Assembly: GCA_025529335.1 (NCBI GenBank)
Contig: JAMYHX010000004.1
Span: 62,001-126,000 of the forward strand
DNA: 64,000 nucleotides
Source of the DNA: Rhizopus sp. PT2906
Lineage: Eukaryota; Mucoromycota; Mucoromycetes; Mucorales; Rhizopodaceae
Direction of reading: 5' to 3'
Within the stretch, counting starts at the first letter, position 1, and every line of letters begins with the position of its first letter. Below are positions 46,182-57,612 of this stretch, one piece after another. Both the position numbers and the translations under genes were made by a program. The notes under the pieces were generated by a model, which worked only from the letters and a program-made list of their open reading frames with translations, did not search any database and was not told the origin of the DNA.

Positions 46182-48946
46182 ATGACGTTGAATGACGACT
46201 CAACCTTTAATAACACCCATTCTTTTCAAGTGTTGGACACACCTTGTAATCCTTCAAAAGTGAATGTTGTTCAAGTTACTTCCTCTACAAATACTTCACA
46301 AAAAATGTGGGATAGAATGAAACAGAATACTAAAGAGCAAGAGCACCAGTCCATCGTGGTCAAGACAAGCATGTTTGAATTTCACTTTGAATTTGGTTCA
46401 AAGAGGCCCCCGAGCAGTACTGCTGCTACTACTTCAACTTGTACAAGTCAGGAACAAGATGATGCTTATTATAATTCTGAACAAGAAGAAAATTTTGAGC
46501 AAGAGCATGATCTTACTACGCTTGAGCATGGAGAAAAAGAAGGGCTTTCGGAAGGTTATGTGGCCGAATATGAAAAGTCGTTTACTTCAGATGAAGAAGA
46601 TATAGATATAATGGATGATGACAACAGCATTCAGAAAATGAAGTCTAGTTACCATAGAGACCAACAAGTGAAAATGATCGATACCAAACAACTACCATCT
46701 GCCACAGCCGAAGCCATGGAAATGTATGAGAACATTTCAGAAAATATTTATATCGGTTCGGCAACAGGCAGGTCAATGGCAGAAGAATCGATGCCATGTG
46801 AATGTAAATATGACCCAGATCAGGACAATCCCTCTGAAGCCTGTGGTGATGATACTGCTTGCATTAACCGCATGATGTTTATGGAATGCATGGTTCAAGA
46901 CTGTCCCTGTGGTATCTTTTGCAGAAACAGGCGGTTTCAACTAGGCCAATATGCTAGAGTAGATGTCATAAAGACTGAAAAGAAGGGCTATGGGCTAAGA
47001 GCACTTACTGATTTATCAAAGTAAAGATTACTTAAAATGGTATTAAATGATAGTTACACATTGTATCATAACTGACATCTTCACGCATTAGTAATTCATT
47101 CATTATGGAATATGTTGGAGAGGTCATCACTCAAAACGAATTTCTAAAACGAACAAGAGAATACGATGCCCAAGGGTTCAAGCACTATTATTTTATGACC
47201 CTCAAGAATGATGAAGTGATTGACGCTACCAAGAAGGGCTGCTTGGCCAGATTTATGAATCACTCGTGTCGTCCAAACTGTGTGACGCAGAAATGGGTTA
47301 TTGGAAAAAAGATGAGGATTGGCATCTTTACAAACAGAGATATCAAAGCCGGCGAAGAGTTGACCTTTGATTATAAATTTGAGCGTTATGGCGCTGTAGC
47401 TCAGACATGTTTCTGTGGAGAAGTCAATTGTAAAGGATATATCGGTGCAGCCACGACATTAACAATGCCAGCAGCCGATATAGATGAAAGAATGTCGACA
47501 GACACCTCAAGTTATTCTTCAGAGGATGAGGATGAGATTGATATTCAAAAGATCCAACCATTACAGGATATAGACAAGGTACAAGCGTTTGTGAAAAAGA
47601 TGCTAAATTCTGTTGGAAAGCCTCGATTGGTGAACAAGCTGTTGATGCGACTCAAGCTGACAAATCCACATAATTCTTATGGAAAAGAGATTCTAAAAAT
47701 GATTGTCAGGCTACATGGTCTCAAACTATTCAAGTTCTGGCTAAGTGAATGGAAGCATGATGACGATATTGTATGCAAAACATTGGAGGTGTTGAAACAA
47801 TTGCCACTTGCCAACAGAAACGGACTTGAAGACTGCAAGCTGTTTGATATTGTCGACAAGTTTACTGAGCACGACGACGATACGATACGTCAATTGTCAA
47901 TCGGCTTATTGCACAAGTGGGGTCAATTGAAGAGTGTCTATCGTATTCCTAAAAGATCACACGCTGAAGTAACAGACCATGCACACAGCGATACTGAACA
48001 ATCACCCATAGTTCAACCCATAGCAGATACCAAGGAAAGTCACTCGGTTGCAAACACAAAAGAAGAACATACAAAACCAAAGAAACATAAGTTGTCTAAA
48101 AAGAGGATGAGGATTGAATCCACAAGGGAATTATTTGATCCAGACGAGGACTATTATGAGTATATTCCCTTGAGTGTGACATATGAAGGCCTGGCAAGGT
48201 TAATGCAGTATCCGTCATTACAGCCAAATGATATACCTGTAAAAAACAATACACAATTTGTACATAGTCAACAATATGATCTGTATGATTATAATAACTA
48301 TTACTATTATCAATATTATTATAATTATTACTATCCACAACAACAACAACAACAACAAGAGCCATTACCCGCCAATTGGCAATTGATCATGAATGAAGAC
48401 GGAACATTTTATTATTACAATGTCCTTACTCAACAAGTCCAATGGGAGATACCTACAGAACAATCTTCTCTTCTTCCTCAGCCTCCACCACCACCTCCTC
48501 CTCCTCCATTAGATACAGCTCTACCTCCACCTCCTCCACCTCCTCCATCACTTCCATCTGTATCCTCTTCACCATTGCCTCCTTCACCAACATCACATCG
48601 TACTACAGAAAAGGCATCTACACCAGAAGCAAGTGAAGCAGAAGAAGAAAAAGAAGGACTTGGTGAAGTTGAATTAAAAAATGAAATTGGTAAAGTGGTT
48701 ACAAAGTATCTAAGTTTGGCAGATCAACAATGTTTGTGGAAAGGAGATAAGCATGTATTTAAAGACATGGCAAGAAAGGTAAGAATAATTATAGATAAGT
48801 AGTAATAATAAACGAACGTCTTCTTATGATAGATGACGCATTATATCGTGGATAAGGAAATAAAATCTGGTAGAAAGATTAAAGCCCTGGATAGTAGTTT
48901 ACGTGTAAAGATTGAAAGGTTTATTGATACATTCAAGCAACTGTAA
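46182..48946 (+). CDS. SET2: Histone H3 Lys36 methyltransferase Set2 (AWS-SET-PostSET-WW-SRI)
   Basis: Exons 46182-47020, 47092-48778 and 48833-48946; 879 residues. Order: acidic N-terminus; AWS Cys cluster (CKYD, CINRMMFMEC, CPCGIFCRNRRF); SET domain with IMEYVGEVI, the catalytic RFMNHSCRPNC and ELTFDYKFERYG; post-SET (CFCGEVNCKGYIG); helical region; Tyr/Gln-rich linker; WW domain (LPANWQLIMNEDGTFYYYN, QVQWEIP); Pro runs; SRI helix at the end. Set2 binds the phosphorylated CTD of RNA polymerase II through SRI and methylates H3K36 in transcribed genes. The start is the first ATG after an in-frame non-ATG stretch and could be moved by an upstream exon. Confidence 0.95.
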
Positions 48947-49005
48947 ATAAAAATAAAAATAGCTCTTCTTTTTTTTTTTTATTATTATTGTTATCATTAT
49001 TAAAA

Positions 49006-51796
49006 ATGACGAATGAGAAAAGAAGGAGATTAATAGATTCTATGAAAACAAGAGATGAACATTATAAAAAACAAAAATATCAACTGTCAAAGGAAGAACA
49101 ATTTAACTACATTAAAGAAATAAAGAATTCAACAAGATTAGAACAGGACGAAAAGTGGTTCCTCATTTCAACAAAATGGTACAACGACTTCAAATCATAT
49201 TGTCGAGGAGATGTCGACAGACTATCAACTATTGACAATTCGTCATTATTTGATAAAGATTACAAAGTAAAAGGAAATCTAATATGTGGTACAGATTATA
49301 TCCTTTTACCCAAGAGAGCTTGGGAAAGCTTAATGGAATGGTATGGAATCAATGACGAGAGATTTATTGTCAAAAGAAGTGTCAAAAGCCTATATCACTT
49401 TGAAGTCTACCAGATGCACCAAAAGTCAAGTCAAAGGAAAACATTCAATATAGATTGTGAAGCCACGGTCAAGGACTTTTATCAGGCATTGGTCAGTGCA
49501 CTCCATCTGTCAGCATCCATCAGTTGTGTTTGGATATTGAAACGACCGATTGAGAGCAATACGTTCATTACTGAATCTCTCCTTGATACCTTAGCTGTCA
49601 AGACGATTCATCCTTCCACGATACCAACACATGTCCCCATCACAAACTATTTGCCCAATAAGGATGAAAGGAGGTACTCTTTGGCTATCAAGACTGAGTC
49701 AACAACATCATCGACCGTAACAAGAGGATTACGCGGCTTAAATAATCTAGGAAACACATGCTACATGAATTCAGCTATTCAGTGTCTTAGCAATACGCCA
49801 AAATTAACATATTGGCTCTTGAAAGATTTATACAAGAAGGACATCAACCGATACAACCCACTGGGTCTAAGAGGTGAACTAGCTGAATCATACGCGAGTT
49901 TGATAAAGTCTATATGGCGTATAGAACATAGTTCGTCAATATCCCCCTATGAATTTAAAGTATGTATGCATATAAGAGTAAAATGAATGATTATTTATAC
50001 ATTGTCGATTTAACATGTAGAAAACGTTTGAAAGGTTCAATTCTCATTTTAGTGGATACGAACAACAAGATTCCCAAGAGTTCCTTGGCTTTTTACTCGA
50101 TGGACTACACGAAGATATGAATAGAGTACATCATAAGCCATATGTTCAGATGCACGATTATGAGGATGAATCTCAACAAGAAGAGATCGCAGATCAACTG
50201 TGGAAGTATCACAAGTCAAGGAATAACTCAGTCATTGTCGATTTGTTCCAAGGGCAGTTTAAGAATAAGTTGAGATGTAATGAATGTAATAAGGTAAGAA
50301 TATAGATATAAAATATGAATAGACACACAATGAACCCTTTTCCTCTTTCTTTTTATACGCCCTATTATGTATTAATAAAGGTCTCTATTACTTTTGATCC
50401 GTTCATGCATTTATCTTTACCGATTCCAGTCAGCATTTGTAAATTAAATATCACATTTATCTATTATCATAAACCAAGGCAATGCAAGTTTACAGTGTCT
50501 CTGACCAAGCAAAGCAGAACGATTGCTGACCTGAAGCAAGCCATTATGAATAAACTGAAAGATAGTAAACATGTAAGAAAAAGATCACGTTATACCTTAG
50601 TTATTACTTACTTGGAAGATATAGTTTCTAATCACTCGCATGTTTCAAAGCAAGATATGTACACTCTACAAGGATAGTGACCCTCTTTCGGCTATACAAC
50701 TTACCGACATCATTTATGTTTACGAGATACCCTTTGCCTACCCTGATCCCAACTGGATCTTGTTTCCGATATACTTTCAACTCATCGACAACGATGGCAC
50801 CCATTTCAATATGTTTGGATATCCTTCTATTCTTGCCTTTGACACCTCAAAGGACACTCCTGATCTGTACACATCCATTAGTCTTTGCGTTCAACGATAC
50901 ACAGCCAAGGCATTGATCAATGAAGACGGGACACCGATAGAGCAAGGCATGTTTACGATCAAAACATTTATCAACAAGGAATCAGAAGACGCCCATTTCC
51001 CACTTCTAAATCCACCTACAGATGTTGCTTTCATGCCAGATGAACACGACCCAAATACCATTCAGCAAGGACAGGCAGTACTGACCCAATGGAAAAAGGA
51101 AAAGGCATTTGAGATCTTTGGAAGTACTCCAAAAAGGAACAACCCTGATGTCCTGACGGTAAACACTGGTCGTTGGAGAGCCTTTGATAATCTCGCCAAT
51201 GGAAATCAACAGGATCGACCTGATATCTATGCCTGTTTACGAGAGTTCACAAGGGAAGAGCATCTGACGGATGACGATCTATGGTATTGTCCGAGGTGTA
51301 AAAAGCAACAGAGAGCAACCAAGAAGCTTGATCTCTGGAGGTTGCCTGAGATCATGATTATTCATCTAAAGCGGTTTAGTCAAGTAAGAATGTGGCGTAA
51401 TAAGCTAAATACCTTTGTAGACTTTCCTATATCTGGTCTTGATATGACAGATTATGTGATTGATGTCAAGGATAATGATCGACTCGTGTATGATTTATAT
51501 GCTATAGATAATCATTATGGAGATATGGGTGGAGGACATTGTAAGCTTTTGATGTTGTATACATTTGTTTTCATAGTATATCCGCTTATTTAATTCAATA
51601 GACACTGCTTATGCTCAAAATGCGATAGACAAGCAGTGGTATGACTTTGATGATACCTCTGTTACAAAAATAGACGAACGTAGAATCAAGGTAATAATAA
51701 TAATAATAATATTCAGTATTTAATAAAATATTATAGACAAGTGCAGCTTATGTATTATTCTACAAACGTCGTAGAAGAAGAAGCAATGTTGATTAA
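49006..51796 (+). CDS. Ubiquitin-specific protease, DUSP-containing (USP4/15, Ubp12 type)
   Basis: Exons 49006-49959, 50021-50293, 50381-50572, 50625-51540, 51602-51690 and 51737-51796; 827 residues. A DUSP-like N-terminus (WFLISTKWYNDFKSYCRGD) and a ubiquitin-like region precede the catalytic core: Cys box GLNNLGNTCYMNSAIQCLSN (Cys 252), QQDSQEFLGFLLDGLHED, zinc-ribbon pairs CNEC and CPRC, and His box GGGHYTAY (His about 778). It cleaves ubiquitin from proteins; the closest yeast counterpart is Ubp12. The fourth exon start at 50625 was chosen because the nearer acceptor or read-through gives a stop, while this one joins KDSKH to FLITRMF in frame. It starts 59 bp after the SET2 stop, same strand. 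Confidence 0.93.
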
Positions 51797-51866
51797 AATG
51801 TTTTGATTGGCTAATAAATGCAGAGTGGTTGACCTTTATGACAAGCCTGTTTTTTTTTCCGCTCTT

Positions 51867-51869
<3 letters not shown>

Positions 51870-51897
<28 letters not shown>
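51870..51897 (+). repeat. TC dinucleotide microsatellite
   Basis: A pure TC run of about 27 bp between the USP stop and the next gene start; it may sit in the 3' or 5' untranslated region. Confidence 0.8.
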
Positions 51898-52031
51898 ATT
51901 TGTGTGCATACTATTCAGATATAATCCAGTGATACATTTTTATATATTTTATACATTTCCATATAATCCCTTTGGTTATTTCTTAAGCTAAAACATACAA
52001 GTTGAATAATGAGATTTTCAAATCAACTACT

Positions 52032-55000
52032 ATGCAGTCTAGTGATCAGTCAAAGTTAAATAGAAACCAACGTTTTAACAATAATAAAGGCGACAAGAGA
52101 AGACGTCGTCCAAGAAATAAAAGAAAGCAAGATGACAATAAAAATGATATTCCCATAGTTGATAAAGAACCTAATTACAGCATGACTGATCTTACAAGGT
52201 AATATATATCATTATTATTTCAAATCATAGTTACTTATATTCTTATAGTGAAGCTCATGCTTTGGAGAAACAACTAAAGGAACTTCAGCAGCAGCTTATA
52301 ATCAATTATTCAAGTGTACCTAATAAAGGAAAAGACCGTGTAGCAAAGGCTATTGCCATAGAACAAATAGCTGCAACAGAAGAAGAAATAGGATATGTTC
52401 GTCAGAGGTGAGCTAAAGATTCATAATAAATATACGTGATCTTAATTTGTTATAGCTTAAAAAAGACATATCGACAAATGTTTGATACTGACCTGCTCTA
52501 CGCCACAAAGCATCATATAGAAGATAAAATCTGGAGATATATCTTTTATGCCGACATTGAGAGTGTCCGCAGCAAGTTGCGTAACAAACCAGATGACAAG
52601 GGGCTAGAGAAGGCATTGCTCTCACGCATCGAAACAGCTTTTAATTTTTACCGAGAATTAAACAGTAATATCAAATCCACATATCATATCGAAGACACAA
52701 AGGTATTTGGGATCGAATTATTCAAGCATCATGATAAAGAACAGTTGGGCCATCTATTACAATTCAACTATATATGCTTGGGTGACCTGTCTCGTTATCA
52801 TGCGCAACATGCTACACAGACAAGAAACAAAAAATATAGAGAGTATTGGGAGTTAACCAAGACATGCTATCTCAAGGCAGTTGACGTGTTTAGATCAAGT
52901 GGAAAACCTTATTGTCAACTTGCGCTTGTATCCATTTCGAATGGTAATGCTATCGACGTCGTTTGGTACTATTGTATGAGGTAAATTCTTGAGAATATAT
53001 ATACATCTGATTGCAATTCTCTCATGTATTTGCTGGAAATATAGTTTGGCAGTGAAACACCCTTCTACAGTAGCAAGAGACAATTTAAAATCGTTTTACT
53101 CAAAGTTGAAGCTGAATTCTGTCAAGCCCAATAACGATGACCCATCTCCTATTTTACTCATATCTCAATTTGTCGAATCCTTTCTAAACATGCACAAGAC
53201 GCTCATGTTTAATGATAGTGACGACCGAGATTGTTTCCCAGATATACAATCAATAACAACTCAACTTGGACAAGTTATCCGAGAAATAGCTACACGCCAA
53301 GACGAAAAGACTAATACGGCTCTACATATTCTCAAGACGACAATCACACGTACGGTCACGATTACACTTATTTCTATATGGATCGCTGGAGAAAGACTCA
53401 AGGATAAATCTAACTTTACTTTGCGACCCATCATCTTGTCCACACAAGTCTATCTCTATACGTTCGTTTTTATTCTCTTTAGAGACCTCTATCGAGCATC
53501 TAGAGAGGTATTTGAAAAGGACACAGCCGAAAAGAGCTTAGAATCTGTCATAGAAGATACCTTGCTTCCTGGTCTCGGTATCTGGTCGACCTTTATCTCG
53601 GCCAATTTTAGCTCCTTACTCCAACATTGTCTAACATCATCGAGTAGGGTGAGAGATCCTGAGAAGAAAGGGCTGATGAATGCTGTCCAGTCATTGCTCT
53701 CTTTACTCATCACCCATTCTTCATTTCCCGACCCTGTCTTGAACACACTACCTACCACCTATCCTATATCTGAAGATCTCCAGCTCTTGGGTTTAGTTCC
53801 TCTAGTTTCCTTCCACCAAACAGTTGACTTTTTCAAAGAGCAAGTCTATTCTGTAGATCACAGTACAGAAGGAAAGAGACAAGTACGCTGGGGAAGAGTA
53901 AGAGAGATGATCAAGAAGATGGCAGACTCTACTGTAAGCAATTCATTGTCCATAGATCAAAAGATTGTATGGCTAACTTTATTCTTTAGTCGTTTGAGTT
54001 TATTCAATATAACCAAAACGAACAAAAATATACTATTGTTGATGAAAATGCCAAGGTAAAAAAAGGCAGATGTATAAACATAAAGGAGAGAACTCATAAC
54101 CGCTATATAGCGTCAACAACAAAACAGATTTATGAAGGCATTGGCTACTCAACGTCTAATGGAACAAGTATCTTCTTTAGAAAAGAATGTAAATTGTATA
54201 GCCAACAACAACAACAACAAACAAGATACGCCCAAGGACGTGTATACCTGCGTTGTAGACATCACCGCCTTCTTGGATGCATTGCCAAAAGTTAAAAAAT
54301 GGGCTAATCAGTCTGTTGGACAGAGTGTGCTGGAGGTCATCGTGCCTCTTGAAGTCATTGATTTACTAGATGGCCACAAAAAGGGTAATTCACACATGAA
54401 CGTACAAGCAAGAGAATCTATTCGTTTCTTGGATCAAAAATTGCTTGAGACAAAAGTAAAAGAAGTAACGACGGCATCCTATCTTCGCACGCAAAAGGTG
54501 AGTGAGAAGTTATCAGAGTGGAACCAAGCTGGAGAGTATTGGATTGGAGAAGAGATGACATCAAAAAGATTCGATGAGCTACTTCCCTCTGAACAAGAAG
54601 AAGAAAGCAGCGATGAAGAAGAAGAAGAAGATGATGATGATACAGCGTCTATTGCAAGTAGTTCTAGTAGCATATTGATCACTACAAAAAGAAGAGCCAG
54701 GGATGAAGAGTCTGATGTAGATTATTCCGATGAAGAGGATGCTTTTAGTGAAGTATATGAATATGAAGATCTGAATAATGAAGAAGCTCTTGGTTCTGCT
54801 GGCCATGATGACGATGAGCACAAGGAAACTAGTACATTTGATGATGTACCAAACAAGTACAGACCTCTCCTAAGCTGCTTATTATTCTATCACAAAAAAC
54901 AGCAAGAGGCAAACCCAGAAAAGCCTGAGCGACTTGTTTTTGTGACAAACGATGAAGAGTTAGCTTACTGGGTCGAACTATTTGGTGATCCCAAAACGGG

Positions 55001-55097
55001 TCAAAGACTGTTTGTGAAGACAGTTGACGAATGGGACCACATGGTTGCTAAACTCGATTTCGAAAAGTCTTTTGAATACAATTGGAAACATCGATAA
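52032..55097 (+). CDS. EST1/SMG5-SMG6-like protein with C-terminal PIN domain
   Basis: Exons 52032-52198, 52249-52407, 52456-52980, 53045-54055 and 54128-55097; 943 residues. A basic Asn/Arg-rich start precedes a 14-3-3-like helical TPR domain with family landmarks: DLLYATKHHIEDKIWRYIF, LLQFNYICLGDLSRY, KPYCQLALVSISNGNAIDVV, YYCMRSLAVKHPS. The C-terminus has a PIN domain (YTCVVDITAFLDALPKVKKW, then FVTNDEELAYWVELFGD) split by a long Asp/Glu/Ser insert. SMG5, SMG6 and SMG7 recognise phospho-Upf1 in nonsense-mediated decay; SMG6 PIN is an endonuclease, SMG5 PIN is not. Acidic residues are present, but whether all catalytic ones are cannot be settled by eye. Confidence 0.85.
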
Positions 55098-55154
55098 ATA
55101 AAAAGAGCATGTGTGTAAAGATTATCTTTGCTTTTTTATTTCAAAAAGACTTGT

Positions 55155-55891
55155 TTATTGCTTCTTGGCAGCAGCCTTGACAGCGGGAGCAACAGCGAAA
55201 CGACGCTACAAAACACAATTAGTTACATACTCTCTCCTTGTTGCAGAAAAATCATCTTACCTTGTTTTGCAACTTTCTCAACTTGAAACGGTCAAAGTCA
55301 GACAAAGAAGCACGAATCTTGCGTTGTTCGATCTTCTTGGCCCAAGCAGTCTTGTTCCAGGCAGCAACAACGTCAGCCTTTTCGATGGCCTTCTTAAGAG
55401 CACCTTGACCGATGTTACGGGGAAGATTCTTGAGGACGATGGGGGTCAAGACCATGCGACGGAAAGAGAGAGCTTGACGGGCAACGCCAGTGGTAGGGCC
55501 GTCGATGAGAGCCTATTGTTGATTTAGCATTTATATAATCCACACAAAGGGAAGTTGTCATATATTGAACTTACGCGGTTGTGATCAACAATGTCAATAA
55601 TGACGGCTAACTTGCCGGCATCAGCACCGTGGTTAACGAGGACAACACGGCCAACTTCAACTTGACGCTTGAATGAACCTTGCTATAGAAAGAATAATAG
55701 AGTTAATCATACATTCCATCATTACATTTTCCCCCTCCTCTCTCTCTCTCTCTCTCTCTCTTTTTCTATCTCCAAATGTGTCTTTTTTTGGGATATCCAT
55801 CTATTTCTTTTAAGCATCCTCAAACACATCCATCTCTATCTCTTTATATCTCTATCTTTTATCATTGTATTGGATTGATACATACAACCAT
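55155..55891 (-). CDS. RPL14: Cytosolic large-subunit ribosomal protein eL14
   Basis: Exons in transcript order: 55891-55889 (ATG only, inferred), 55682-55575, 55512-55261 and 55205-55155; 137 residues, like yeast eL14. Conserved stretches are QGSFKRQVEVGRVVLVNHGA, AGKLAVIIDIVDHNRALIDG and FRRMVLTPIVLKNLPRNIG, with an Ala/Lys-rich end. The second exon starts directly with Gln, so the start codon must be on a separate exon; the ATG at 55891 followed by gttgta is the best candidate and mirrors uL18, but it is not proven. Codon bias is that of a highly expressed gene. Confidence 0.9.
55738..55761 (+). repeat. TC microsatellite inside the first eL14 intron
   Basis: A pure TC run of about 24 bp; on the eL14 coding strand it is a GA run within the long first intron. 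Confidence 0.8.
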
Positions 55892-56453
55892 TGTTATGGA
55901 TTATATAGTCAGAGAAAGAACACTTAATTGTGCCAAGTCTAAGGGTACATTTACACGCAGAGGCCAAACTGTATGCCCCGAAGGTGTATCTGAGATTAAA
56001 CATTGTCCGATGACTGTTGGTTTTTTTTCCGGTCAAAAAGACGAACAAAGTGTGGCTTAGAATAAATAGTAAAAGAGCATAAACACTTGGAACAAATGCT
56101 CTCACAACATAGCTCCTTTCTCTTTGAGATCCAGTCATGTGGCACTGTATTGGTTTTTTTTTTTTTTTTTTTCTTGAGAAACATCGAGACAGCTGTTTAT
56201 ATCACTTGCTGGAACAGATTCAACATTGCCTAATAAACTACTGTGTAAACATGAATTAGTGTTAGTATAAATTACTCTAGCCGAGGCCATAATAAGTGAG
56301 CACTGAATGATCTTTTTCTTGGCTGCACCCCTTAGACCAAACAGAGTTTCAGATATGCTTTAAAGAGAATAGCTGTAAGCGCCGTTTGAATCTTTGCATC
56401 AAATGGTCATTACTGAAAAAGACCACCTATTTTATCCTTTTTCTCTTCAAAAC
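55892..56453. other. Divergent promoter region, eL14 / Vps60
   Basis: 560 bp between the inferred eL14 start and the Vps60 start. It includes a T20 tract at 56154-56173. No gene recognised. Confidence 0.45.
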
Positions 56454-57468
56454 ATGAATCGACTTTTTGGCTCTACTAAAAAGACACCTAAACCTACCTT
56501 GAACGATGCTATTTCCTCTGTAATAATTGTACTCTTATATTTATCATGTTTTACTAATCTTTATCTCCATAGACAGATGTACGTGTAGACGCTGTAGAAG
56601 TCAAAATAAAGAAACTAGATGCAGAACTCACAAGGTATAGAGACCAATTAAAGAAAATGAGAGAAGGACCTGCAAAGGTAAACTTTGTTGTGCACATTTA
56701 TATATTGCACGCACACAAAAAGATGCACGTATAGTAAACATTTGATTAGAAAAACGTTCAACAAAAAGCACTAAGAGTATTAAAACAAAAGAAACTGTAA
56801 GTTGTTTACATGTCTTGGCTCTCCTAAATCTCATTTTGTCTTGGCATTAAGTTATGAAGCACAGCGAGACAATTTGCAGCAGCAGTCATTTAATATGGAA
56901 CAAGCACAAATGACGACCGACAATTTACGTAATGTCATGGCAACTGTGGATGCTATGCAAACTGCAAACAAGGAAATGAAAAAACAATATAAAAATGTTA
57001 ATTTGGACAAGATCGATGTAAGTCAAATATATGCAAAAGAAAGGAAGCAAGTTAATCGAGTATGAATAGCAACTACAAGATGAAATGGAAGATTTAATGG
57101 AAGCAGCCAATGAAGTTCAAGAGTCACTTGCGAGATCATATAATCTGCCTGACGACGTTGATGTAGATGACCTTGAAGCAGGTAAATCTGCGTGATAAAG
57201 CATGAGATGCATATGCCTTATTATAAACATAGAATTGGATGCTCTTGGAGATGAATTAGAGTTTGAAGAAGAAGATATACCTTCTTACTTACAGGAACCA
57301 GTCGATTTGGATCTTCCAAAGACTGCCGAAGCAGAACCAAAATCGGCAAGTATCAATTTATATGCAGTCTCTATTGTTTTGTTCTAACCCTGTTAATAGC
57401 ACCAAGATGTCAAATTGGATGAATTCGGACTGCCTATTGCCGCTGAAAACCCAATGAAGGCGACATAA
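56454..57468 (+). CDS. VPS60: ESCRT-III-associated protein Vps60/CHMP5
   Basis: Exons 56454-56519, 56573-56677, 56750-56796, 56852-57017, 57070-57181, 57233-57345 and 57400-57468; 225 residues. Family landmarks are MNRLFGSTKKTPKPTLNDAI, TDVRVDAVEVKIKKLDAELT, NVQQKALRVLKQKKLYEAQR, NVMATVDAMQTANKEMKKQY and the C-terminal DEFGLP, which fit Vps60/CHMP5 rather than Snf7. In yeast Vps60 binds Vta1 and helps regulate Vps4 at the multivesicular body. It is split into seven exons, the most fragmented small gene here. The last intron appears to use a GC donor (TCG then gcaagt); the overlapping GT option gives the wrong frame for DEFGLP. Confidence 0.94.
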
Positions 57469-57612
57469 GCATATAATACACATATACATATCACATTTAC
57501 CCACTTAATAAATACACGAGTATAAATGATTTTGAACAATTAAAATACTATTTATTATAAAAAAAGGGGGGGAACAAAAATGAATTTATTACAATGAGGC
57601 TCTTTTCTGTTA

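Noticed and set aside
50573..50690. Read-through of the USP third exon to a stop at 50677
   Set aside because: A standard intron 50573-50624 keeps frame and rejoins the conserved USP core, so the stop is intronic.
54479..54821. Ser-rich frames antisense to the SMG-like gene
   Set aside because: They result from the GAA/GAT-rich acidic insert on the plus strand; low complexity only.
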